Part shown: positions 24,401 to 36,030 of the stretch, piece by piece
Position numbering within the stretch: position 1 is the stretch's first letter
Layout of the letters: each line of letters starts with the position of its first letter
DNA from: Adineta steineri
Taxonomy: Eukaryota; Rotifera; Eurotatoria; Adinetida; Adinetidae
Assembly: GCA_905250115.1 (NCBI GenBank)
Contig: CAJNOI010000047.1
Coordinates: 41,870-105,869, forward strand
DNA: 64,000 nt
Direction: 5' to 3'
Program-made: the position numbers and the translations under genes
The notes under the pieces: generated by a model
Told to the model about the DNA's origin: nothing
What the model saw: the letters and a program-made list of their open reading frames with translations, nothing else
Databases searched by the model: none

Positions 24401-27400
24401 GGCAGGGATGAAAAATTTAAATGAAGATATTTTAAATTTGTTGAATTCATATGATATCTTATATCAGAGATTGTTGTACCATAATCAACAAGATAAATTT
24501 TTAATATAGCAATATCACAATTATCCATAGGATCTATTTGTGTTATGAATGAACGATAATATATCTGATCTGTATGATAATAAACGCAGGATAAATTTAT
24601 TTCTAATTGTTCAAATGGGATAACATAGATCATTTGATTTAATGATTGTTCATAATGTTCCCTAGATAAAATATAGATAATTTGATATTGTCCCGAAATC
24701 CGGAATTTTTTTTGAGAAAAGATTCAACAGTTTATTTAACAAAGAAACTTGTACAAGAAAGAAGAGAAGTTCTGTAGTTCACTTTTTATTAGCCACCAAT
24801 AAAGAAAGTGCCATGAGATGTTCATCGCGATCGATCTCGAAATGTTTGGCAAGTAGGACTGTGAAAGCTTAGATTCAGTTCTTTCGAAATGGGACTGTCA
24901 CATTCCTATTGGCAAGAGTATTGAATTGAGGTGGAAGGTGTGGGGGTGAATAAAGCACGGACACAACCATAGTCTCCGACTAGGGGGGAAGAGGATCTAA
25001 GCCCCCGCAAAATTTGAAATGCTATTTGTCTTTCTGCCAAATTTTGAAAAACTTTCTTCCAAAATTTTTAAAGTTTTGCTAAAAACTTGGTCAGAAACCT
25101 GGTTTTTATGCTATTTTCGGCATTTTCCTGCTATAAACTCAAATAAAAACACTTTTTTTTGGCAAAATTCCGCAGAAAGTGTATAGCTTAACTAATTTCT
25201 ACGTTATATGCGTCAGAAAGCTGTATGATGGCACTTTCTGGCAAATTTTATCCCCGCGCACTTTTGAAAACAATCGAGAACCCTGGACACAACACCCACA
25301 CTCTCAAGATACACGTCTGTGTATATTTGCTAATAGAAGTGTAGAGCACAGTAAAGCAGAATGGCACTCGGTAGACGATAATCATGATTGACGTAGACAA
25401 CCATAAACATTTATGAAAGAATATTATTATTTTCTTCTGTTAGAACGATATCAGAAATTTTCCGGATTTCAAAGAGTAAGACTTCTGCCAGTAGCAAGAG
25501 AATACAATAAAATAAATAAACTTACTGTAATTGTGTCATCATATATTCACGTTTTGATATAAATTGAACATTTCCAACATGAAGAAACCATGGGTCCTCT
25601 ACATCACCTAAGAATCCATTAAATAATTCATTTGATGTATAGTCAATTCGTTTATAATGAAAATCTAATGGAACAAATAATGATTTATCAACTATGGATG
25701 AATGAATATCATTTGGTATAAATCCAAGCGAATTTTGATCTGTACTCGTGGAATTTTGATGATCCGTTACACTGGATACGGGAGTATTTGATTCTATTTT
25801 TTCGACTAAAATACATACAAAATAAAAAGAATATTAAATTAGAATATAAAATTAAAATATTACATTGTTGTTGTTGTTCGCGTCTAGTAGCCTCAGTAAA
25901 ATTTGGTTTAAGTACAAGAATTCGATCAGATGAATCACGTGTTGGATCTCGTGTAGAATCAACAAAATCAGATATACAATCAAAAAACGCCATTAAATTT
26001 TTAAATTTATATTCCTCAAGATTAAATTCTTCATCATTATATTTCTAAAAAATAAACTATTTTATTTTAGAAATAATTTAATAAATCAAATAAAAACCTT
26101 ATAAAGTTTCTGAACATTTGAAAGCCATATACCTTTTTGAAGTTTTAATAATATCTAAAATTGAAATTTCGATTGTTTTTTAAAGATATAATAAATAAAG
26201 AAATTCGTTTACTTGTCGAATACGTTTTCGAAGAACAACTATTTTTTCTCCATGTATGCTTGCTTGTTGAGCATCGTAAGAAGCTAATTCATCATCTTCC
26301 GTATAATTTAAATCATCATCCATGACTGATGAATTGTCATCCATCATTGATGCCGTTTGAATAGACATTAATTCAGACATTGGTGGCGGTGGTGTCTGAG
26401 TACTTTTTGGTGGAAATGAAGCAACTGTTCTTGACATTGATGATTGATTTATTTCTGAAAAATAAAAATAGAATTAATAAAAACGAAATCTTTAAATATA
26501 CTAAAATTTTACCATTTGAATTTTGATGATTGTAATTTTGATTAGAATTATTTATTACAGGTGGCATGGAATACGATGTCGTAGGGTATGATTGAGGTGG
26601 TGGGGTATTAAATGTATTCCATTGATTTTTACTAACATGTCCTAGTTGACTATATGGTTGAAATGGAAGAGTACTACCACCATAATTATTTTGTGGCTAA
26701 AATTTAAAGATAATAAATTTGTATTTTTATAAAATTAGATCAATTAGAAAAATATACGATATGAGAAGAAGATTTTTTCCCACTCTCTGTTTCATAATGA
26801 TTATTTATTCACAATTTTATAGTTTATTTTAACTAGTTTTAAATGTACATTGAGTAGTGCATGTGCTAGTGTAAATTTACGTGTTTTCTCATAAGACAAT
26901 ACTGATGTTTTATCTGTGTGCATTATGCATAGAAATCATTATTAATTTTTATCAATTGATAGTTTCTATTGAATACAATAAAGTTAAAACGTTCCTGATC
27001 AACGTTCATTGAATATTTTTATATCTTATCAGTCGACTTCTCTTTCTTTATCGTTATCAAACGTCATATTTTGTTCTTGTCTCTAAAGACATGTGATCTT
27101 CAAATACGCTCATGTTTAATATTTCAACTGTATGTCCTAATTCTATGTATGAAAAAGATCATTATCTTAAATGCAATTGTCAAAAGTATAGGAATATCTG
27201 AATAGTAACAATATTTTCATAATAAATACAGTAAGATACTCACTGGTCGATTTCTTGAATATGTCGATGATCCATTTGTTCGATTATATGAACTATATGA
27301 ATTATTATATCTATTTACTGTACCACGTGAACTTCGTGTAGTTTTCTTTCTTTTTTGAGTCATAACAAATTTTTTAATATGAGCTGTACTTTGATCAGCA

Positions 27401-27642
27401 ACACCATGAATAGTCAGTGGTGTTCTGTTATAATCAATTCGAGCAACATCAGGCATCGATGATAATAAATCAAGTAAAGTTTTATAACCCATATCACGAA
27501 AGGGTATTTCTTTACGTGAATTATATTCAGCATAATCCTTAAGTAATTGATGTTCGGTACAACCTTGTTGAGAACTAATAAGTATTGAGCGTAATTCGGT
27601 TTTTAAATCAAGATAGCCTTGTGAACTTGTATCCTTTGTCAT
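21459..27642 (-). CDS. LOTUS and extended-Tudor protein, paralogue A, TDRD5/TDRD7-like (12 exons, 1008 aa)
   Basis: Exons in reading order: 27642-27244, 26696-26513, 26454-26213, 26154-26098, 26044-25864, 25805-25526, 24661-24130, 24071-24049, 23994-23766, 23703-23449, 22156-22077, 22023-21459. Phases agree over 1008 residues. LOTUS 1 lies at about residues 8-85 (LRSILISSQQGCTEHQLLK, then YKTLLDLLSSMPDVARID). A basic Ser/Tyr/Asn-rich linker follows, then LOTUS 2 at about 276-345 (GIWLSNVQKLYKKYNDEEF). An extended Tudor domain has its core YLVDYGTT near residue 505. A helical C terminus ends in DLLDTIY. TDRD5 and TDRD7 proteins of this plan act in germ granules and transposon silencing. Exon 8 is only 23 nt. 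Two introns carry repeat insertions. Confidence 0.87.
22157..23448 (-). other. Repeat-bearing intron of LOTUS-Tudor gene A (1292 bp)
   Basis: Much longer than the usual 40-60 bp introns here. It contains a GC-rich two-copy direct repeat (about 22657-22770) and an inverted GTGTGGTGGGTG/CACCCACCCACAC pair (about 23031-23114), which look like remnants of inserted elements. No coding sequence was seen. Confidence 0.55.
22657..22772. repeat. Two-copy GC-rich direct repeat in an intron
   Basis: Two related units, starting near 22658 (TTCGGGCGGGCGAAATGG) and near 22733 (TTCGGGTGGACGAATCG), are spaced by about 75 bp. Each is followed by a GG(T)G...GGCACC block. The GC content contrasts sharply with the flanking intron. 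Confidence 0.5.
24968..25285. mobile_element. hAT-like MITE in a Tudor-gene intron, about 318 bp
   Basis: Perfect 8-bp direct repeats GACACAAC flank the element (24960-24967 and 25286-25293). The ends are CATAGTCTCCGACT and, on the reverse strand, CAGGGTTCTCGATT, a degenerate terminal inverted repeat. The second form is close to common hAT termini. A second inverted pair lies further in (CCCCCGCAAAATTTG near 25003; GCGGGGATAAAATTTG on the other strand near 25256). There is no transposase. It lies within the 864-bp intron 24662-25525. Confidence 0.65.
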
Positions 27643-27883
27643 TATTAGGAATAGATGAATTTTATCTTAAATTTATAAATAAAAGAAGAAAAACGAAAAT
27701 CGAATGTTAAATAGCACCTATATAGAAATAAAAATTCCCAAATGAAATTAACCAATCATGAATAAAATTTATCATCTAGAAAGAGGTCAGTAGTTTGAAA
27801 AGGTAGTTTTTCATTGGTAATCATGCTACGGATGTATTGATGTGCTGGCTTGATTCATTTAGTTATTTAGTTAGTAAATAGTC

Positions 27884-30800
27884 ATGCTTAGAATTAGTAC
27901 GCTTATTCTTGTTTTTTCCGTAAGATAACCTTATTTAAATAGTTTTTTTTAGTGATAAAATTTGATTTTCTAGGCTATTTATTTGACATTTGGATATGAA
28001 AGTCCAATAGAAGAGAAAGATTTCAAAAAAATCTTAAAGCAACATAAAAATGTTCTTGTACTTAGTGCACCCAATGGTAATGTATATATAATTTTTATTG
28101 TTTAATAATTATTATTTTGTTTTAATTAAAAAGATCAAAGTGCCAAGGCAACTCTTCAAATATTTAAACAAATTGAAGAGGAAATAAGAGGACGTGGTAC
28201 ATTGGTATATGTCAATTGCGAGTAAGCATATTTAAAAGAAGCTGACCTTTTCATTGTATTTATTTACATTGTTTATTTTAGGAAAGGAAAAAAACTTTGT
28301 AAAAAGCTCAAACATGACTCCACCAATGCTGAATTACGACATTTTCAGTTAGTATATTTTTAGCATTTGAAATTAATAATAAGAATATTTCATACTAATC
28401 TATCGTCCGTGAAATTATACCGATGTAAAATTTTATGCGTATATAAGTCGAAAATAGTTCTACATAATAGCCTTTATTATTTTGCATCGTCATGAATGAC
28501 AGAAAAGAAAAAAATCAGCTGAATATTAATGTACATCCAAAATACTCTTTTCTTTTTGGAAATGCTTTGTTTGATAACAAGCAAATCATCACCATATGTT
28601 GCGAAAGCATTCTTTTTAAAGATACATCAGTTGTTTTATGAAAGAGTATAACAAATCATTTGCTTTACTACAAACAAAAAGCTTTTTATTAATGTTTATG
28701 ATTATCTATAAAAAAAACCTATTTAAAGAAGTGAATACAATGACAATGGCTAGAAAGACCTGAAGAAGAAAACATGAACACAAAAATCGAACTAAATATA
28801 TGATATATAGAGAGAAAATGTACTAAAAATTTGTATAGCGAACCTAAAGTATAAAATTATTAAAAAGAGTTTCACTTTTTATTTTTTACTAAGGCACTAA
28901 GAACACCTTAAAATCATACCGGGGAGTTTTCTCGTAAATAAGGGATAAATATTTTTATGATATTTGGAAAGTTCTAACACTTTACAATAATTTTAGTGTA
29001 TATATTCGTTTTCATTTATACTTAAAACACATTCTAAACTTTATATAAAATACTATAGTGTCATTGATTTTGCGCAAGATGAAATTGTGATGATCTAATG
29101 TCCGATCATTTTCTAATTGATGATTTTTCATAAATATGTGTTTGTCTTTGATCTGAAGAAGATTTATTAAGTTTAACATATTTATTATATTTTATTTTCT
29201 AGAGATGGTGATTTTCATAAAGTATATGATCGTTCACTTGCAGCAAAAGTATGAAAATATCCTATGATAATAGTTATATTTATTAATTAATTTAGTCTAT
29301 GATCAATTTCATGCTTGATCCTAAAGGTGATATGCCATGGAATGAAGATCCTCTTGCTGGTGATGTTCTTCATTTACATACTGCTAAAGTAAAATAGTCT
29401 TCTTAGTTAAAATAATAATTAAAAAAATTCTTGTAAATTATTAAGGATTTTCAAAAAACATTGAAACAACCCTTACCATCATTAGTTATGTTCTATGCAC
29501 CATGGTGTGGATATTGTAAACGATTAAAACCTGTTTTTGCTGAAGCAGCAACTGATCTTCGTGGTCAATATATCTTAGCTGGTATGGACGTTGATAAAGT
29601 TGAAAATTATCCAATTCGTAAACAATTCAATATAACCGGATTTCCAACAACTATTTATTTCGAGTATGAATATTTGAATAAAATCTCTATATCTATTTTT
29701 GGTTATTTTTTAGAAAAGGCCAACAAAAATTTCATTATTCAGGTGGTCATACTAAAGATGATATTATTAATTGGCTTAAAAAGTAACATTTTCCATTCAC
29801 ATTTTTCTGTAAATAACCAATCGATATTTTATTTCTAGTCCACAACCAGTAAAAGAAGCATCAGAAGAAAAAGATGATAAACAAGATTTCTTTCCAACTG
29901 ATAGTGAAAATGTTAATTATATTGTTCATTTGAATGATACAACATTCGATGGATTTATTACGGAAAATAGTCAATCACCTATTTTAGTAATGTTCTATGC
30001 ACCATGTAAGTCTGAAGAATTAAATGCAAAGGATTAGATCACTTTTTCTTCTCTATTATAGGGTGTGGACACTGCAAAAATATAAAACCAGAATTAATTC
30101 AAGCTTCGATTGATTTACATGAACAACAGGTAGAATTATTTTAGGAAACTTACTCATATAAATATTTTTGTAAAATTATAGCATAATGCTAAAATCGTTG
30201 CTATTGATGCAACTAAAGCACCTATTCTATCAAAACAACATAAAATAACAGGTTTTCCAACAAGTATGTTTAAAAACTCGAATAGTTTCATAATATTTTT
30301 GTTGTGATTTGCTAACATGTTTGTGTTGTATTTTTTTAATTATTATTTTAGTGAAATTTTTCCGGTAAGTTTTTTGCATGTTGCTAAGGAATGCATCTAT
30401 TATTTCGGGCTACTTTTTTACATTTTGAAATCTATATTTTTCTTCTAAAGAATAATTGATTTTGTTTTAGTGATGGAAAATATGCATTCGATGCACATGA
30501 AAGAACTGCTGATAAAATAGTTGAATTTTTGAAAGAGTAAGACATTAATTTAATTCTATTCAATGTATATTATACTTTATTTTAGTCCAAAAGAACCACC
30601 ACCACCTGAACGAGAATGGTCTGAACAAGAAAGTGATGTTATTCATTTAAATGATGAAAATTTCAAAACTATTCTTAAGAAAAAGAAAGCAGCTTTAGTA
30701 TTTTTTTATGCACCATGTAAGTTAAGAATGATTTCATCTATAAAAATCTTGTTTTTGTTTCATAGGGTGTGGTCATTGTAAAAATGCTAAACCTTTGTTC

Positions 30801-31723
30801 ACAAAAGCTGCAGAAGCATTGAAAGATAATCCAAAAGTAGATTATCTCTTTTATAAACTATTTTCTGATAATTTTATTCGTTTTATTAGGTAGCTTTTTG
30901 TGCTGTTGATTGCACAAAAAGTCAAGCAATGTGTAAAGAACATGAAGTACAAGGTTATCCAACAATAAAATATTTTAGTTTTGGAAAATTTGTTTCATCT
31001 TATGAAGATGCACGAACAGTAAATAATATTCTATAGATTATCGTAATAATCTATATTAAAATAATTTAGGAAGAAGCTTTTGTTGAATTTATGACTAATC
31101 CAGAAGAACAATCAAAAAAAGTTAAACCAACACCAGCACCAGCTGATCCAGCAGAATTCTGGAAAGAAGCAACAGGTTATGAACATGTTCATATGCTTCA
31201 ATCAAATACATTTGATTCAATTGTTGGCCCCGCTAGTAAAGCATTAGTTATGTTCTATGCACCTTGGTGTGGACATTGTAAAACTTCTAAACCTGCATTT
31301 GCATCTGTTGCTTCACAACTCGCTTCGACACATAAGGTAATATTTTCTAATTAACAATATTAATATGAATTTTATCTTGTAGGATATTGTTATTGGTGCT
31401 GTTGATGCAACTATTGCAAGAGATTTAGGCATTAAATATGAAGTTAAAGGTTTTCCAACATGTAAGTGTATTATTTTGAATAATTTAATTTAATTATCCT
31501 CTGTTTTTATTTTTAGTTAAATATTTTGAGTAAGTCTTTATTTTCATTTTCAGTTTTTTGTTCATGTTTGTGAATAGAAATGGAAAGTTTGTATCTGAAT
31601 ATAATGGCGGTCGAGGTGAACAAGATTTTCTACAATTTTTAACGTAAATATATACATTTAATTTTTCTTCTTATTTAAATATTATGTTTTATTAGTGGCT
31701 CAACTGGTAATGTCGAATTATAA
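27884..31723 (+). CDS. PDIA5: PDIA5-type protein disulfide isomerase with four CxxC domains (21 exons, about 632 aa)
   Basis: An ER thiol-disulfide oxidoreductase that forms and rearranges disulfides. It begins with a signal peptide (MLRISTLILVFS, exon 27884-27919) and then a non-catalytic thioredoxin-like domain characteristic of PDIA5 (KKLCKKLKHDS, HFQDGDFHKVYDRSLAAK). Catalytic domains follow with APWCGYCK (exon 29446-29663), APWCGHCK (split 30005/30062), APWCGHCK (split 30716/30766) and APWCGHCK (exon 31070-31336). Human PDIA5 has three catalytic domains, so one extra is present. Linkers keep the family signatures DPKGDMPWNEDPL and PPPPEREWSEQES. Two exons are only 13 nt (30352-30364 and 31517-31529). 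The C terminus is STGNVEL, not a standard KDEL-type signal. The start of exon 3 (about 28132) is uncertain by 2 bp. Confidence 0.9.
28348..29202 (+). other. Long intron of the PDIA5 gene (855 bp)
   Basis: It separates the exon ending 28347 from that beginning 29203, with GT and AG ends and a consistent phase. The interior is AT-rich. No gene or clear repeat was recognised. Its size is exceptional for this gene, so it might hold regulatory sequence or a degraded insertion. Confidence 0.5.
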
Positions 31724-31901
31724 AACATACAACAGCATAGGAACTGAAACTTTTAATTTATATGACATTTATAGTTATATTAGTTTTTACTAACTATTTG
31801 TTTTTTCTTTGTTTTGTTATTTAACACAGTGTCTTCGTTTTGGTGTTATATTTTATGGGGATGATTGTTTTTAGATTTTTGTATACATCTTCGTCGACAC
31901 A

Positions 31902-32779
31902 ATGGTTTATGTCGATAGTCGTGGTACGTATAGACATGTTCTTGTCACCTTCGTTTATCATTATTTATTATTGATCATCGGATTAGAGTATAGAAAGAAT
32001 CAATTGTCACACTATGATCGTGTTTTATTTCCGTTATACATTCTTTTTTTTCTTGTCCTGACTAATAGTAAATTGTAAATAGAGACTAAAATTTACAAAG
32101 AGATCAAACTACTTGAATATAATCTTTGACACGTACTATATTTATTTTAGGTACAGTTCAGAATGAAAGAAGGATATGGACACCAAGTGGATTGTATCAT
32201 TTAATACTTACATTTTTTAATTTTATCGTATTATTGTAAGAAAATAATATTTTCTTTTTAACATTTATATAATTTAATTTTTTCGTTTATATTTTAGCGT
32301 TCGCTCATTAATTGATGTATGTTGAAATTAATTGTACATCGATAAATTTAATTTTGTTATTTGTATTTCTAGCCAACAATAACTAAACATGGAAAGAATC
32401 TAGAACCAACGAATTATCGTGCCGGTGGTGGTAGTGGAGGAGGCGGTGGCGGCGGTGGTCGATACGATCGGTAAGTTTGCGTGTGTAATCTTTTTTTCTT
32501 CTTATGAGAAAATGTATGTCTACGGAAATAGATGCTCAACAGGTCATGTATAAAAAATTTTATATACTGTTCAACATTTCCAATTATTAAACACGCACTA
32601 AAAGAAAATTTCTAATTTTAGACCACCTGATGGACGACCAAGACGACGTATGGGTGGATTTGGTGGTACAGGTGGAGGTAAGAAGCAAAACAAAAAGAAA
32701 TATATTATGACTCATAATTTTTTTTGTATTAATATAAATAGGACCAGGTTGTGCCCCAATGGCCGGTGGGTGAGGTTAA
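31902..32779 (+). CDS. SELENOK: Selenoprotein K with in-frame UGA (6 exons, 105 aa)
   Basis: Exons: 31902-31923, 32151-32235, 32298-32316 (19 nt), 32373-32470, 32622-32677, 32742-32779. The joined frame begins MVYVDSRG, has one membrane segment (LYHLILTFFNFIVLF), then a Gly/Arg/Pro-rich cytosolic tail with SelK's RPPDGRPRRRMGG-like motif. It ends PMAGG-(UGA)-G and then TAA. Vertebrate SelK ends MAGG-Sec-Gly-Arg, so the UGA at 32771-32773 is read as selenocysteine 104. SelK is an ER membrane protein in ER-associated degradation and palmitoylation complexes. Reading the UGA as stop would truncate the protein by two residues. Sec insertion needs a SECIS element in the 3' UTR; a tentative one is listed separately. 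Confidence 0.9.
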
Positions 32780-32828
32780 AGAACGATTTCTAGTTTTTCT
32801 ACAAAATTAGAAATCATACAAAATAACA

Positions 32829-32904
32829 TTTGTTTTCAAATGATTTCTTTTTGATATAAATATTATTAATGATAATCTTGTATGAAAATCAAATGATGTA
32901 CAAG
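32829..32904 (+). promoter_or_regulatory. Tentative SECIS element of selenoprotein K
   Basis: It begins 50 nt after the TAA. By eye it shows a 5-bp lower helix (TTTGT with ACAAG), ATGA at 32840-32843 opposite ATGA at 32893-32896, a partly paired upper stem, AAA at 32858-32860 on the 5' side, and a small TATTAT/ATAAT apical helix. This is the expected order of SECIS parts, but the stem is A/U-rich with mismatches and no folding was computed. Confidence 0.3.
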
Positions 32905-34136
32905 TATTGGAATGTTATCAAATAAGAATTTATTTGAACAATGTTTGTTTATTATTCTTACTATCAATGATTATTATTCATTTCTTTCCGCTTTCCTTTT
33001 CTTTTTATTATATGCTTGTTTTTTCTTTGAATTGGATTTATGTATATGTTTTGATAATATAAATATAAATATATCTGCATTTGTATAAAGAAAAACAAAA
33101 CGTGTGAAAATTTTCAATTCGATTCATGAGCATCTGCAGTTGTGCATCATCACTCATTTTCTAAAGTGTGTGTGTGATGCTGATAGACAATCATACTGAC
33201 TGTTCGCCTCGTTCATCAATGAAATACAGAGAAAGAATGCGTAGGCATCATTACATTATCTTTCTCTTTCTCTCTCTCTCTTTTTTTCCCTTCTTTAACC
33301 AGCATTTCGGGTAAACGCAAAAGAAAGACGATGATGAAGGGTCATAATATTGATGGTAGTAAAAGAATAAACTATAGTCGGTCTCTTTTCTTTATTTCTT
33401 CTCTCCAAGATATAAGTTTTGTTGTCGTCGTTCGTTGTCGTCATCAGTTTTGAAAATAATATATAAATCTAGTAGTAAAAGAACGGCAACACATGCATAT
33501 AGCTACATATATTTTGTGTTTTCTATAATAGATCCGTTCTGCCAATGCCATTATCCTCTAGTCTAATTCTCATGTCAAAATACTGAGTAGTGTTGCTTTG
33601 ATTTTTCCTTACTTTTTCTTTTCTTTCTCTTTTTTTCTTCTTTTCTGACAACTCACATTAATGTCGTTTCTCTTCTTGTTTTATATTGGTACGACCGATG
33701 GTATCAGGAGAAAATTCGATTCTCTCTCTCTTTTTTTTCCTTTCTATCTATGTAGTCGAAATTGGCGTCCTGTTTCGGGTACAAGCAGCACTACTGGCAC
33801 CGAGGAAGACGAACATGTGAAAACAAGAAATATATATATATATGCATGTATAAACATAAAAGCATACTACATTATATTTTTTCATCCATCTGTCTATCTA
33901 TATCTCTCTCGAGCATGTATAAAAATAATTTCGTCTACATTATTAATCCCGAGCTAGTAAGCACCCTTTTCTCTCGTCTTCGACGTGTGCCGAGTGCGAA
34001 TAGGTCAATAATAACATGAAGAGAAAAAGGAAAGAAAAAAAAAAAGAGGAGAAACGGGAAAAAAAACTGGCATCCATACATGTTCTGCATCTATCTATCT
34101 ATTTTTGTATCGAGGGAGAACAAAGGATCGACGATC

Positions 34137-34191
34137 GAGCAAGAGAGAGAGAAAAACAGAGAGAGAGAGATACACACGCACACACATACCC
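34137..34191. repeat. GA/CA-rich simple repeat
   Basis: A run of GAGAGAGAGAAAAACAGAGA type followed by CACACGCACACACA. It belongs to a purine/pyrimidine-biased region that also has a TCTCTCTCTC tract near 33266-33281. Confidence 0.7.
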
Positions 34192-36030
34192 AGCACAATG
34201 TTGTAGCCGACGCCGCGAGCGCATCATCACATCATTCAGTTTGCTTCTCTCTTGACGAGCAGCAGTAATAGTTATAGTTTTAGTAATGAGGCTGAATAAG
34301 ATTGACAAATCCATATGGTTAATTTGTAAAAGATTTTATGAAAAGGGTAAGTTTATTTTGTTTTTTCCTTACAGGTGTATATAAATAAAAAGTTAATCAA
34401 TTAAAATAAAAAAACAAACTAGGTTTTTTTTCTCCGTTCTCTTTTTTATTGTTCATATGTTAAAGATCTATGTAAACGTATGTGTCTGTTATTTGATCCT
34501 TTACTGTTACTAAATACTAGAGAGAAAGAAGAAGAAAGAAGGAGGAAAGAAAATGAAGCAAGAAAAATGCAAGATTCTTTTTTATTTCTACAAGCAAATG
34601 TGTAAGGTATAGAACAGGAATAACAATCAATTTTTTATAGTAAACGAATCATCATCATAAAAGGAGAGTATTCTAAGTTATCTTTTTTCTCTTTGGATAA
34701 GAAGACGAGCATAAAAAAAGCACTCAAGCGAGTGTGTTTGTCATTCGACATCAATCATTAACACATGAAAAGTAAAGATGATTAGAGAAAAAGACCTTTC
34801 TTTTCTCTGTCATTCTTGTTATATCCACAAACTCACTTTGCCTTTTTTTTGCAAATTTACAGTTCCTTCTTTTACTCTTACTCTATTTTTATCTAATCAT
34901 CTCAATTTGTGTCAGCAAAGAGATCGTGCTATGTGTAAAACGAAATCATATCACAGTCTTGCTTTGTTGACATGAAACGAACAAACATCATATATATATT
35001 TTTTTTATCAAGTTAAATCATTGAAAAATATATTTTGCCTTCAAAAATTTATTATAATGTATTCAAATTTTAATGAATTATTATTATCAATATGATTGAA
35101 TATATATATATGTATACAAAAGACGGTTTCTATCAGTAAACAGTCTGTGAAATGTTGAGATAAAATCATAGTCATATCACAGCCTGCTTGCTGATCTTCA
35201 TCGTCGATTACTTCATATTATCATTACATTATTTTGATTTTGACGTTATTTATGTGGATATAATTTTAACAATCAACTTGCTTTACTCATCTAAAGGGCA
35301 CAATGAACTTTTCATCATACAAAAAAAAGAAGAATCAAAAGCATTTTTGTTCTTTTTCGTCAATTACAAATGAACCATGCCATTTATCTATTTTTCTATA
35401 TATATGTTCATCTGCTATCAATAAATGAACAAGATGTTATCATGTTCTGTTTTTTTTCTCTCGTGATCAGATAGGAAAATAATGATTCATTTGTTTTTCT
35501 TTCGGATAGACAACAAAAAATAAAATAAAATAAAAAGTGTCTTTTGAACATTATTGTTCACATGAATATTACATCCGGTAAAGAAAAGATATTAATCATA
35601 ATTATTTTTTGATTCATTGTTGATGATCAATAGAATTAGATGTATATCAATTGATAATAAATAATAAAACATGAAAAAATATTTAATTTCAAATGATAGA
35701 AATAATAATAATAATAATTAGAACGATTTATTATCAAGTCTATGCATTTCCTGTTTAATTGAAAACTGCTAAGTGACTACTGGGAATACCCCGGGGAGAT
35801 AATGTTATAGAATTGTATTTTTTTTTCCAAGAGCATTTACTAAAAAGAAGAAGAAGAACGAGACGATTGCAATATAATTAACTTTCTGCTTTTTAACACA
35901 TTTATGTTATTCATTATAATATGAAAAAATGTTCTAGTACGACCTCTGTTTATATGAAATCTTATAAGATGTATAGAAGTAAAACTATGGTAAATTCTGG
36001 AACGAATTTCTCTTTCAAATTTTTCAAAAA

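Larger units (their letters stand above)
32780..36030. other. 3.25-kb stretch without a recognised gene
   Basis: It begins with the SelK 3' UTR. Beyond about 33100 it is dominated by low-complexity polypyrimidine and polypurine tracts and AT-rich sequence. Open frames here (for example 33661-34019 and 34016-34314 on either strand) are short, low in complexity and overlap one another, so they were not called. It could hold the TRMT10C promoter, an unannotated non-coding RNA, or fragments of old repeats. Confidence 0.45.

Noticed and set aside
28347..29203. A separate gene in the long PDIA5 intron
   Set aside because: No open frame with protein-like composition was found, and the flanking exons join in phase and match PDIA5.
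33127..33183. ATGA...TGAT hairpin as the SelK SECIS
   Set aside because: A GCATC/GATGC helix exists, but the A-run lies on the 3' side of the loop and the stem has several mismatches. The element nearer the stop codon fits better, though it is also tentative.
33661..34314. Several overlapping open frames on both strands
   Set aside because: They are built on CT/GA and CA simple repeats, overlap each other and show no protein-like composition.
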